In this document: piece by piece, positions 1 to 6,679 of the stretch
Numbering within the stretch: the stretch's first letter is position 1
How the letters are laid out: each line of letters begins with the position of its first letter
Source of the DNA: Acidobacteriota bacterium
GTDB taxonomy: Bacteria > Acidobacteriota > Blastocatellia > Pyrinomonadales > Pyrinomonadaceae
Direction of reading: 5' to 3'
Assembly (NCBI GenBank): GCA_003222975.1
Contig: QHXN01000035.1
Span: forward strand, 1 to 44,203
DNA length: 44,203 nucleotides
Made by a program: the position numbers and the translations under genes
The notes under the pieces: generated by a model
Databases searched by the model: none
What the model was told of the DNA's origin: nothing
The model's input: the letters and a program-made list of their open reading frames with translations, nothing else

Positions 1-1165
1 CGTGGCGCGCGGCGGCGAAGAAGTTCGCCTTGCAGTCGTCGAACGTCATCAGCCGGTCTATCTCGCCGTACTCCGCGGGCAGCGACGACATCAGCCCGAC
101 GAAGAAGGCCGCGTTCGCAACCTCGTCCAGCGCGGTCGGCCCCGAAGGAAGTACGCGGTTCTCGATTCGGAGGTGCGCGCGTCCATCGGAGACGCCGTAG
201 CACGGGCGGTTCCACCACCACACTGTCCCGTTGTGAAGAGTCAGAGCCTTCAGTCGTGGGACGCCGCCGCGCGCGAGAACTTCGAGCGGGTCTTCGTCCG
301 CCTCGTTCGTCAGGATGACGCGGAAGCGCGCGATGTCTTCGCGGAAGATTTCGATGACAGACCGCTTCAGCCAGCCCTCGCCGAAGCCGACGCGCGTCGG
401 GAAGCCGCGCGCCTGCTCCGGCCTTGAGCGCGCGTCCGCCGAGTGCTGGAACAGCGCGAGCCGCGTCTCCTGCCACAGTCGGTTGCCGAGCCAGAGCGGC
501 GAGTTGACCGCCGCCGCGAGCACGGGCGCGGTCGCGGCCTGCGCCATGTTGTAGAGCGCGGCGAACTCGCCGGGGCCGACCTGCAAGTGAACCTGAAAGC
601 TCGTGTTCGACGACAGAAGCATGATGTTGTCGGACGCGACGTTCACCTCGTCAACGCCTTTGATGTGCGCCGAGATCGAGCCGCCGCGCAGACGCATGAC
701 CGCGTCGTTCAATTGCAGGTAGCGAGGGTTGGGCGTGATGCTCTCAAGCGTGAGGTCAGACCTTTGGAGCGTCGGGAGAATCCCCGCGAGCAGAACGTCC
801 GCCTCGCAGGCGCGAGCGCCTTCGCGCACCAGCCCGATTACTTCCTTAATCTCCTGCTCCAAACGCCGGAAGCAGTCGCCGCCGAGGAGGCGCGGCGTGA
901 GGTTGGCTTCGAGGTTGAAGCGCGCGATCTCGGTCGTGAGCCGCGGGTCGCCAACGCGCTTCAGGACTTCGACGGCCACTGGCGCGGGTCGCATCCCGCG
1001 GTCAACGAGGAACATCTCCTGCTCCGCGCCCACCCTTCGCACGCCGCTCTCGATGAGGCCCGCGTCGAGCATCTGCTCCAACGCGCGCAGGTCTTCGAGC
1101 AACGCCTTCATGAAGGCCCTGTGGCGTCGGTCGTCCGATTCCCGATTAACCGCGTGCTCGCCCAT
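1..1165 (-). CDS. GCS2-family glutamate-cysteine-ligase-like carboxylate-amine ligase (3' end cut by window)
   Basis: The reading frame starts at ATG 1165 and stays open for 388 codons to the window edge, so the C-terminus is missing. The protein carries the GCS2/YbdK pattern: an N-terminal metal-binding stretch VGAEQEMFLVD (about residues 40-50), then RFNLEANLTP, SNTSFQVHLQVGP, LTLHNGTVWWWNRPCYGV and HLRIENRVLPSGPT, which resemble the ATP and amino-acid binding blocks of this family. By family it would join an amino acid to the carboxylate of glutamate or a similar acid using ATP in the cytoplasm; the true substrate cannot be read from sequence. This subgroup is often larger than classical YbdK and is sometimes linked to CBS-domain proteins, which would lie outside the window. 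A TTG six bases upstream is a possible alternative start. The gene is divergent from the YwiC-like gene. Confidence 0.88.
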   Translation of the reverse strand, partial: MGEHAVNRESDDRRHRAFMKALLEDLRALEQMLDAGLIESGVRRVGAEQEMFLVDRGMRPAPVAVEVLKRVGDPRLTTEIARFNLEANLTPRLLGGDCFRRLEQEIKEVIGLVREGARACEADVLLAGILPTLQRSDLTLESITPNPRYLQLNDAVMRLRGGSISAHIKGVDEVNVASDNIMLLSSNTSFQVHLQVGPGEFAALYNMAQAATAPVLAAAVNSPLWLGNRLWQETRLALFQHSADARSRPEQARGFPTRVGFGEGWLKRSVIEIFREDIARFRVILTNEADEDPLEVLARGGVPRLKALTLHNGTVWWWNRPCYGVSDGRAHLRIENRVLPSGPTALDEVANAAFFVGLMSSLPAEYGEIDRLMTFDDCKANFFAAARH

Positions 1166-1481
1166 AAGCAATAGCCAAGTCTCAAGCGTTTCGCGCGCCG
1201 CGCGCCCTGCGAGACATGAAGGAAGCGGGAAATATCAAAGGGCAATTCCTATTCCCACGCGTCAAGTCCGGCCCTTACTCCAAAATCACCCGCGCCCTTT
1301 CAGGCCCGCGCGAGAAATTCCCCAAACTCTCGCCCGAACTGCGAGAGATTCCGCACCCGATCTTGTCCGGGGCCGTTCGGCCCGGCGACTTTCTCTTGGC
1401 TTCGAGGTTTCACCGGCGCGGTCTGCCGCTTGCACAAAACGTCGTGAGCGCGATACGCGGGAGGTTAGAGGTCTGCCAAGT
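1166..1481. promoter_or_regulatory. Divergent intergenic region between the GCS2 ligase and the YwiC-like gene
   Basis: This stretch has no convincing gene. It must hold the promoters of both flanking genes. On the plus strand TTGCAC (1430-1435) and GATACG (1452-1457) are 16 bases apart and could be a weak -35/-10 pair for the YwiC-like gene. A perfect 7-bp stem with a 7-base loop lies at 1327-1347. Neither assignment is strong. Confidence 0.3.
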
Positions 1482-2333
1482 ATGAGTCAGGTCGCTCAGT
1501 TCGGAAATCAACTTCGGAAGAACGCTGCCGCTGACTCCGCCTCGCCCGCGGCGCGCGTGCGCGTGAAGACCGTCGCGCTTCCGGTCGAGCACGGCGGTTG
1601 GGGGTTGTCGCTTGAGCCGGTCGTGCTCGGATTGCTCGTCGCGCCGTCGTGGCCGGGACTCTTTCTGTCGCTCGCGACGTTGGGGGCCTTTCTCGCGCGC
1701 CACCCGCTCAAGATAGTCGCGGGCGACAGGCGACGCGGGCGGCGCTTCCCGCGCACGCCAATCGCCGAGCGCTTCGTGATTCTTTACGGCGGCATCGCCA
1801 CGCTCGGACTCGTGGCCGCGTTCAAGACGGCTGCGAGCGGCGAGTTCCTCCTGCCGCTCGTCTTGGCTGCGCCGCTTGCCTCGATTCAATTGATCTACGA
1901 CACGAAGGGGCGCAGCCGCGAACTGCTGCCGGAAGTGGCCGGTTCAATCGCGATGGCGTCGGTCGCTGCGAGTCTAGCGCTCGCGGGCGGGTGGTCGCGC
2001 CCTCTGGCCTTCAGCCTGTGGCTCGTACTGGCCGCGCGCATTGTTCCGACGATTCTTTTCGTCCGCGCGCGCCTGCGATTATTACGCGGACACGCGGCGT
2101 GCATGGCTTCGGTCATCCTCGCCCACTCTGCGGCCACAGCCGTCGTGCTTGCCCTCGTCCGGATGCGCCTCGTCCCGATGCCCGCAGTCGCCGCTTCGCT
2201 CGTCCTCCTCCTGCGTGCCGCGTTCGGTTTTACGGAGCGCCGGCCCATCACGGCCAAGCGGGTCGGCCTCCGCGAACTCGGCTTCGGCGCGATTACGGTG
2301 TTCGCCGTCGCCGCCGGTTATCTGTTCGGGTGA
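1482..2333 (+). CDS. YwiC-like family integral membrane protein
   Basis: The 283-residue protein shows the YwiC-family signatures: PVEHGGWG near residue 30, HPLKIVAGD near 70, LIYDTKGRSRELLPEVAG near 135-150 and ARIVPTILFVRARLRL near 185. At least seven hydrophobic segments indicate a polytopic inner-membrane protein. The conserved acidic and glycine motifs in the loops are typical of the family, whose biochemical role is not established; the layout recalls UbiA-like prenyltransferases, but that is only a resemblance. ATG 1482 was chosen because the family motif begins about 25 residues later and the frame upstream of it has no homology-like content. It appears to be a single-gene unit, followed by the inverted-repeat element at 2352-2413. 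Confidence 0.82.
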   Translation: MSQVAQFGNQLRKNAAADSASPAARVRVKTVALPVEHGGWGLSLEPVVLGLLVAPSWPGLFLSLATLGAFLARHPLKIVAGDRRRGRRFPRTPIAERFVILYGGIATLGLVAAFKTAASGEFLLPLVLAAPLASIQLIYDTKGRSRELLPEVAGSIAMASVAASLALAGGWSRPLAFSLWLVLAARIVPTILFVRARLRLLRGHAACMASVILAHSAATAVVLALVRMRLVPMPAVAASLVLLLRAAFGFTERRPITAKRVGLRELGFGAITVFAVAAGYLFG

Positions 2334-2351
2334 TGAGCGACGTAATAACCT

Positions 2352-2413
2352 GGGTGATTATCTACTTGACGCAGGTGGTTGGGCACCAACCTAGCTATCT
2401 TAGATAATCACCC
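2352..2413. repeat. 62-bp element with 13-bp perfect terminal inverted repeats and an internal hairpin
   Basis: The outer arms are GGGTGATTATCTA (2352-2364) and its exact reverse complement (2401-2413). Inside them GGTTGG and CCAACC form a second, small hairpin with a 3-base loop. The element begins 19 bases after the stop of the YwiC-like gene. It has no T-tract on either side, so it is not a standard intrinsic terminator. It could be a small non-autonomous mobile element (MITE-like) or a transcript-end structure; no target-site duplication is obvious. Confidence 0.6.
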
Positions 2414-2494
2414 TGAGTATCATAGAGTGACAGCCAAGCCCGATCTTTTCACGCGGTCTTCCGGATCCGTTCTGATATTCGTCCGCTATGCTTA

Positions 2495-2736
2495 TCACGT
2501 TTGCGGGGGATGCGCTGCAGGTACACGCGCGTCGTTTAGCGGTTGCGGTGGCCCAGCCGCCTCCTGCACTTCGCCGAGCGAGCCGGTCTCGTCGGCGATC
2601 ATCCGCCCGAAGGTGTGCCGCCGCGCGCACCCGTAAACCCGGTGTCCACCAGACACCTGATGCCGGCACCGCTCGCCAGCTTGACGAGGATTCGGGCCTT
2701 CAGCGAGGCGTTGTCGTTACCCGATTCGTGAGGCAT
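2495..2736 (-). pseudogene. Degraded retropepsin-like (clan AA) aspartic protease
   Basis: From ATG 2736 the frame reads GAGIRCLVDTGFTGA, the DTG active-site motif of single-domain retropepsin-like bacterial proteases. The frame then stops early. A second frame continues with RHTFGRMIADETGSLGEVQE down to a TGA at 2495, which resembles the distal part of the same family. Total length is not a multiple of three and the strand-pairing region after the DTG motif appears shortened, so a deletion plus frameshift has broken the gene. In intact relatives the gene follows a small conserved partner; here its ATG overlaps the end of such a partner by 20 bases. Confidence 0.5.
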
Positions 2737-2964
2737 AGCCGCCGAGAGTGTCCGCCGTCCGGTAGCTGACGCCCGCCAGGTAGAAGAGGCCGCCGGGCAT
2801 CTCCGCGAGCGCCGCCTTGCGTGCATCCGTGCTGGATTAGGCCAAGAGTACCTGCCCGAATCCAGCTCGATGGCGACGTAGCGCCCCGCGTGCTCCGGCT
2901 TAAGCTTCTCTTTCAGCTATTCGTCGTAGAACGCTTGGCCGCGCTCTACCAGATCGTCCTTCAC
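2717..2964 (-). pseudogene. Degraded small conserved protein, partner of the retropepsin-like gene
   Basis: A GTG at 2964 preceded by a GGAAGGGAAG ribosome-binding site opens a frame reading KDDLVERGQAFYDE, then an in-frame TAG, then KEKLKPEHAGRYVAIELDSG. After a frameshift the text continues in another frame as EMPGGLFYLAGVSYRTADTL to a TAA at 2717. Joined, these pieces match the layout of an approximately 80-residue conserved hypothetical family that commonly precedes clan AA aspartic proteases (recalled, not searched). One stop and one frameshift make this a dead copy. Function is unknown. Confidence 0.5.
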
Positions 2965-2996
2965 GCTGCTTCCCTTCCTCTCAAGGATGTTTCCGG

Positions 2997-3308
2997 CTAT
3001 TGGGAAAGGCGCTCTTCGATGAAGGCGTTTAGGCTCTTGCCGGCTTTCTTGGCTTGGGCGTAAAGCCGCCGATGCAGGTCGGGCCGAATCCTCACGACGA
3101 AGTTCCCCGAGAAGGGCTTGTCCGGCTCCTCCCCCCGCTCCTCGCAGAAGGCAAGGTAGTCCTCGACCGATTCCTCGAAAGCCTTCTTCAATTCCTTCAC
3201 CGAGGTTCCCTGGAAGGTGATCACGTCGCGGGTATTAATGACCTCGCCATGAAAGATGTTAGCGTCCTCGTCAAACTGGACAACCGCCTCATAGCCTTTG
3301 TACTTCAT
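2997..3308 (-). CDS. hicB: HicB-family antitoxin
   Basis: This 103-residue protein starts MKYKGYEAVVQFDEDANIFH and contains the HicB partial dsRBD-like fold (YEAVVQFDEDANIFHGEV, then ITFQGTSVKELKKAFEESVED) followed by a ribbon-helix-helix DNA-binding segment (FVVRIRPDLHRRLY, then AGKSLNAFIEERL). In the HicAB system HicB binds and silences the HicA mRNA interferase and represses the shared promoter through its C-terminal domain. The ATG overlaps the expected end of hicA by four bases, as in a translationally coupled pair. The reading frame is intact although the toxin gene is broken. Confidence 0.88.
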   Translation of the reverse strand: MKYKGYEAVVQFDEDANIFHGEVINTRDVITFQGTSVKELKKAFEESVEDYLAFCEERGEEPDKPFSGNFVVRIRPDLHRRLYAQAKKAGKSLNAFIEERLSQ

Positions 3309-3578
3309 AATAAATCTTCCCCCTCCGGCGTCACCCCGGCCTCCGTTAGAAAGCGCCTCATGGACATCAGCGCTCCCTTGTCCGTCTCCTTACTGCGGGT
3401 GCGGTCTGTGGAAGACGGCGCGCACGCCTCTGAGCGCGATCCTGACTCGTGAGCCACTGCCCTCGCTCAGTTCAGCACCCAGAGCCTGAAGCATCTTCTC
3501 AACATCGATCCAGGCGACGTTTGACCTGACGGGATTCTCGAAAATCGCCTCCAGCGTCTTTCGATGCTTCTTGCTCAC
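3305..3578 (-). pseudogene. hicA: hicA toxin gene broken by a single inserted base
   Basis: The frame from GTG 3578 reads SKKHRKTLEAIFENPVR, then WIDVEKMLQALGAELSEG and GSRVRIALRGVRAVFHRPHP, a HicA of the subtype found with RHH-type HicB. It stops at a TAA (3390-3392) after 62 codons. If the base at 3392 (A on plus, T on minus) is removed, the frame continues KETDKGALMSMRRFLTEAGV and ends at a TGA overlapping the hicB ATG, giving the expected length of about 90 residues. The insertion therefore removes the C-terminal helix. It is either a real inactivating mutation or a sequencing error; the perfect residual frame argues that it is recent. Confidence 0.75.
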
Positions 3579-3689
3579 GAGGTAGCAGCATCACACTCTG
3601 ATACTATTTACAACAAGATTTTTATTGTGTGAGTTCTGGAGATCCAGTAAGCCAGAAAGCCGGAGAACCGAGTAAGCTTACAACTTTTA

Positions 3690-3971
3690 TTAGGGCCTGT
3701 GCTTCGGCCTAGCGGGCAACTTGTCGGGGAGGTCTAGTTCATCATCGGCAAGCACCTCCATCTGCACGCCCGCCACGCGGGCGTAGCGTAAGAGGATTAT
3801 TAGCGTCGGCTCGCGGACTCCCGTCTCATACTTCGAGATTTGCTTGTAAGAGATCAGGTCTTCGACTCCGAGCCGCTTGAGCATCTCGGTCTGAGAGAGG
3901 CCGAGCGCGTTCCGTATCTGTAACAGCTTCCCGGCAAGTCGCTCCGGCCTTGAGCGTGGCTTCGTTCCCAT
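3690..3971 (-). CDS. XRE-family helix-turn-helix regulator
   Basis: This 93-residue protein has an HTH_3/Cro-CI domain at about residues 12-70: LLQIRNALGLSQTEMLKRLG, then SYKQISKYETGVREPTLIIL and LLRYARVAGVQMEVLADDE. The SQTEML and ISKYETG blocks are the two DNA-contact helices. There is no second domain, so it is a minimal regulator. It lies upstream of hicA on the same strand with a gap of about 110 bases and may control local genes, but its targets are not visible. No restriction or phage genes sit beside it. Confidence 0.8.
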   Translation of the reverse strand: MGTKPRSRPERLAGKLLQIRNALGLSQTEMLKRLGVEDLISYKQISKYETGVREPTLIILLRYARVAGVQMEVLADDELDLPDKLPARPKHRP

Positions 3972-4174
3972 CAGGCGCGGCCCCCTGATGAAACGGCTGG
4001 CGCTCGATTCTTGCCTTTATCGCCAAGTGGCGATATTATGCCTTTCCTCAACCCATTCGCCGTGAGTATGAACCTTTCATGCTCAACGGCGACGCTCATC
4101 ACTCCCTTGAGGTTGAGGCTCGCATTAGCCGTTGCCGGATTTTCAAAGACTCGAACGGGCGGAATATATCACAG

Positions 4175-4537
4175 ATGCCCCTCACCATCCTTTATGCAGA
4201 AGACCACGCGACAGTGCGGCTGGCCGTACAGGAGACGCTTGAGCGTGAGGGCTGGCATGTTGAAGCCTGTACCAATGGACTGATAGCGCTCTCACGGCTG
4301 GAAGGCGAGGCGAGCTATGCCCTCTTGATCTTCGACAACGATTTGCCGGGCGTTGACGGAATCGAGTTAACGCGGCGGGCGCGTTCGCTTCCTCATCGCC
4401 AGGGAACACCCGTCGTCCTCTTCTCCGCGGGCGAAGTTGAAGCAGAAGCACGCAGGGCGGGCGCGGATGCCTTTCTCAGGAAGCCGCAAGACTTGGGGCG
4501 GTTGGTCGGGACGGTCAAGGAGCTAGTTGAGCGGTAG
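4175..4537 (+). CDS. Stand-alone response-regulator receiver protein
   Basis: With start ATG 4175 the protein has 120 residues and consists only of a CheY-like receiver. Key residues are present: acidic pair Glu9-Asp10 in ILYAEDH, phospho-acceptor Asp54 in LIFDNDLPGVDG, Ser84 in VLFSAG and Lys103 in LRKPQ. A longer in-frame start at 4079 would add 32 residues with no family similarity, so the shorter start is preferred. No histidine kinase or output domain is encoded nearby, so it probably works as a diffusible phospho-relay or a protein-interaction receiver for a kinase elsewhere. Confidence 0.83.
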   Translation: MPLTILYAEDHATVRLAVQETLEREGWHVEACTNGLIALSRLEGEASYALLIFDNDLPGVDGIELTRRARSLPHRQGTPVVLFSAGEVEAEARRAGADAFLRKPQDLGRLVGTVKELVER

Positions 4538-5276
4538 TACAGAAGGGCAGCCGTGCTACTGCCGCACGCCCGCAAGAGAGCGGGCTGTGCCGCGAGGCCG
4601 CGCATTCGCTGGCGGGTGCGTGCGCGACCTCGTCGTAAATATTAACGCAATTAAGCGAAGCCTGTGCAAATTAAAGTTGCATGTAATCAATCACTTGGGA
4701 TGAGCCAACGGGCGCAATTGAGATGCTCTTTGATATGCGCTAGCGGTTTGCCCGCGCGGTACTCAGCGAGAAAGCAAATCTGATACAGCCACACGCTGGC
4801 TAACACGTAAGCGACCCGTTTGTTTATGCGGTTTATGTGAATGGTAAAGCTGGTGCTGGGCTTTCTCTGGTCGTCATAACCCCACGCGCTCTGAGTTTTC
4901 CCCTAAACTTTCTTCTCTCATTGAGTCGCATGATCTTCTCGAAGAGCCTGCGATCCGTTCGGGCATGACCACGTCAATCAAGCTGTTTTTCTCAGTGTGA
5001 CCAAAACGTGCCCGAAATATCTTGAATGGGCTTGTATGAACTGCGCCGGCTCGCACGTGTAGTGTGGCTGTATCGCGCGTCAAATGTTGGTTAATGTTAT
5101 GAAGTGGGATAGAGTGTTAGAGGCGCGAGAGGTTCACACTCGACGATGCGATCCACGCGGCCATGATAAGGGTAAAAGGGGAAATGGTTAAAAGGGAAAG
5201 AGGAGGGCGCGCTCTTACGCGGCGCGGCCCTACTCTTTGTCCGTTTCCCCTTTTCACCTCTTGCCCCTTCTGAGCT
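4538..5276. other. Gene-poor region with possible degraded coding remnant and repeat hairpin
   Basis: No intact gene was found. A hairpin GCCCGC/GCGGGC lies at 4568-4585 after the receiver gene, without a T-tract. Base composition drops from about 4630 to 5110. On the minus strand 4687-4902 is open for 71 codons ending WLIPSD, with a hydrophobic stretch (YVLASVWLYQICFLAEY) but no start codon at its 5' end, so it may be the end of a decayed gene. The region closes with the octamer palindrome at 5168-5269. Confidence 0.4.
5168..5269. repeat. G-rich octamer-repeat palindrome upstream of the spoIIM-like gene
   Basis: The left arm (5168-5203) is built of 8-base units of the form GGGTAAAA, GGGGAAAT, GGTTAAAA. 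The right arm (5229-5269) is an imperfect reverse complement; AAAAGGGGAAA matches exactly and flanking bases match with a few differences. The loop is GC-rich. AAAAGGGGAAATGG (5174-5187) recurs inverted at 6643-6656, so this palindrome and the arms at 6.2/6.6 kb belong to one repeat family. It ends seven bases before the SpoIIM start and replaces any strong ribosome-binding site. Confidence 0.7.
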
Positions 5277-6266
5277 ATGCCTTCCGACCGTTTCATCAAA
5301 GAGCGCAAGGGCGCGTGGCAGCGCCTGGAAGATTTGCTGACGCTGCTCGACCGCTCAAGCCTTCGCCGCCTGCACCGCGAGGAGGTGCGCGAGCTGGGGC
5401 GCATCTACCGGCGCACGGCCTCAGACCTCGCGATTGCGCGCGCCGAGAGTCGAGACCCGCGGCTGGTGAACTACCTCAACAGCCTCGTCATACGCGCGCA
5501 CGGTCGCATCTACCGCGCCGACCCGGCTGAAGGGCGGCGGCGCGTCCGCAACTTTTTCGCGCGCGACTTCCCCCGCACGTTCCGGCGCACGTGGCGCTAC
5601 ACGGCGCTGGCCTTCGCCGTCTGCGCGCTCTTCGCCGCGCTGAGCTTTCTGGCGACGTGGCGCGACCCGGAGTTCTCCGACCTGGCGGGGGTTCCGGCCT
5701 ACGCGCGCGAGCGGATTCTGGAGCAGAAGCCGCGCTGGTGGAAGGAGATCAACGCGGCGAACCAGATCGCGGCCACCGGCATCGCCACGCACAACATACA
5801 AGTCACCTTCAACGCCTTCGCCTTCGGCGCGCTCTTCGGCGTCGGCACGCTCTTCTACATGGCCTTCAACGGCGCGAGCATCGGCACCGTACTGGCGCTT
5901 ACGTTCCGCGCCGGCTACGCCAACGAGCTGCTCACGTTCATGGCGGGGCATGGTGTCATCGAACTGACCTGCATCTTCATCGCGGGCGGGGCCGGCCTCC
6001 TCTTCGGCACGGCGCTCCTGTTCCCCGGCGACATTCCGCGCTTCGACAACCTCCGGCTCCGGGGCCGCGAGGCCGCGCAGCTCATCGTCGGCTGCGTCCC
6101 GCTGCTCGCCGTCGCGGGCACAATCGAGGGCTTCATCTCTCCCGCCGCCATCCCGCCCGCCATCAAGTTCTCAATCGCCGCCGTCACCGGCGTCGCGCTC
6201 TACTCGTACCTGCTGCTCGCCGGGCGGGGTGAAGATGGGGAAAAGGGTAAATGGGGAAGAGGGTAA
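5277..6266 (+). CDS. Stage II sporulation protein M (SpoIIM) family membrane protein
   Basis: This 329-residue protein belongs to the SpoIIM/DUF95 family. It has a soluble helical N-terminus (residues 1-95, with LGRIYRRTASDLAIAR), a first membrane segment near 108-128, then the family core NAFAFGALFGVGTLFYMAFN, LLTFMAGHGVIELTCIFIAG and a C-terminal membrane segment. In non-sporulating bacteria this family is normally encoded beside MoxR, DUF58 and DUF4129 genes and is thought to act in a membrane-associated complex. Here it faces that operon instead. The last residues (GEDGEKGKWGRG) are encoded by an octamer-repeat arm, which also provides the stop codon, so the native C-terminus has probably been replaced. 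Confidence 0.87.
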   Translation: MPSDRFIKERKGAWQRLEDLLTLLDRSSLRRLHREEVRELGRIYRRTASDLAIARAESRDPRLVNYLNSLVIRAHGRIYRADPAEGRRRVRNFFARDFPRTFRRTWRYTALAFAVCALFAALSFLATWRDPEFSDLAGVPAYARERILEQKPRWWKEINAANQIAATGIATHNIQVTFNAFAFGALFGVGTLFYMAFNGASIGTVLALTFRAGYANELLTFMAGHGVIELTCIFIAGGAGLLFGTALLFPGDIPRFDNLRLRGREAAQLIVGCVPLLAVAGTIEGFISPAAIPPAIKFSIAAVTGVALYSYLLLAGRGEDGEKGKWGRG

Positions 6267-6646
6267 AAGGGTTTATTCTTTGCCTTCAATGCTCTAACTT
6301 GATTAGAGAGGTATCGGCTCAGTGTCAAGACTTCGTTACGGAGTTGATCATACTTAGGCGGAGTGAGATAACCAACTTCTAAAGCTACGCGAAGGAGACT
6401 TCAGACTTCACCGGCAGAGCCTTTAGCAATATTCAGGAACAACAAATATTCCTTGCGGGACGCTCGCTCGAATCCTTCCGCTATGTTCGTCGGGATTGAA
6501 ACAGCGGCGCGCCTTAACTGATCGCGCAGCCCGAAATCTTTCTTCAGGTCGCCGTCGCCACAAGCGACGTAAATGTGCTTGACTAATTCGATTCCCTTCT
6601 GCCAAACCAACAAATCCTCGAAACTCTCAATCTTTCTTCTTTCCAT
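6200..6646 (-). pseudogene. Four-helix-bundle protein (23S rRNA IVP / S23 family) with one premature stop
   Basis: From ATG 6646 the frame reads IESFEDLLVWQKGIELVKHI, RDQLRRAAVSIPTNIAEGFE and KEYLLFLNIAKGSAGEV, the conserved core of the PF05635/TIGR02436 four-helix-bundle family (related to Avd). It then meets TGA at 6401-6403. The same frame continues SLLRVALEVGYLTPPKYDQL and NEVLTLSRYLSNQVRALKAK, the expected last two helices. A CGA arginine codon (EVRSLL) changed to TGA by one C-to-T substitution explains this exactly. The full product would be about 125 residues before frame read-through into the flanking repeat. Octamer-repeat arms enclose the gene on both sides. A longer start at 6679 would translate the repeat itself. 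Confidence 0.78.
6235..6272. repeat. Left G-rich octamer arm flanking the four-helix-bundle gene
   Basis: G-runs recur every 8 bases: GGGGAAAA, GGGTAAAT, GGGGAAGA, GGGTAAAA. The arm overlaps the 3' end and stop codon of the SpoIIM gene. GGGGAAAAGGGTAA (6237-6250) is the exact reverse complement of 6663-6676 on the other side of the four-helix-bundle gene. Confidence 0.75.
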
Positions 6647-6679
6647 TTCCCCTTTTCCCCTCTTACCCTTTTCCCCCAT
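6641..6679. repeat. Right C-rich octamer arm flanking the four-helix-bundle gene
   Basis: This arm is the inverted counterpart of 6235-6272, with a 14-base exact match and the same 8-base periodicity. It abuts the stop codon of the DUF58 gene and overlaps the presumed 5' end of the four-helix-bundle gene. It also shares CCATTTCCCCTTTT (6643-6656) with the palindrome at 5.2 kb in inverted orientation. Confidence 0.75.

Noticed and set aside
729-1481. Long N-terminal extension of the YwiC-like frame
   Set aside because: The extension is antisense to the GCS2 gene and Arg/Ser-rich, as expected of a shadow frame; the family motif begins only after 1482.
6401-6403. UGA recoding (selenocysteine) in the four-helix-bundle gene
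   Set aside because: The family has Arg at this position, no SECIS-like hairpin follows, and a single substitution explains the codon.
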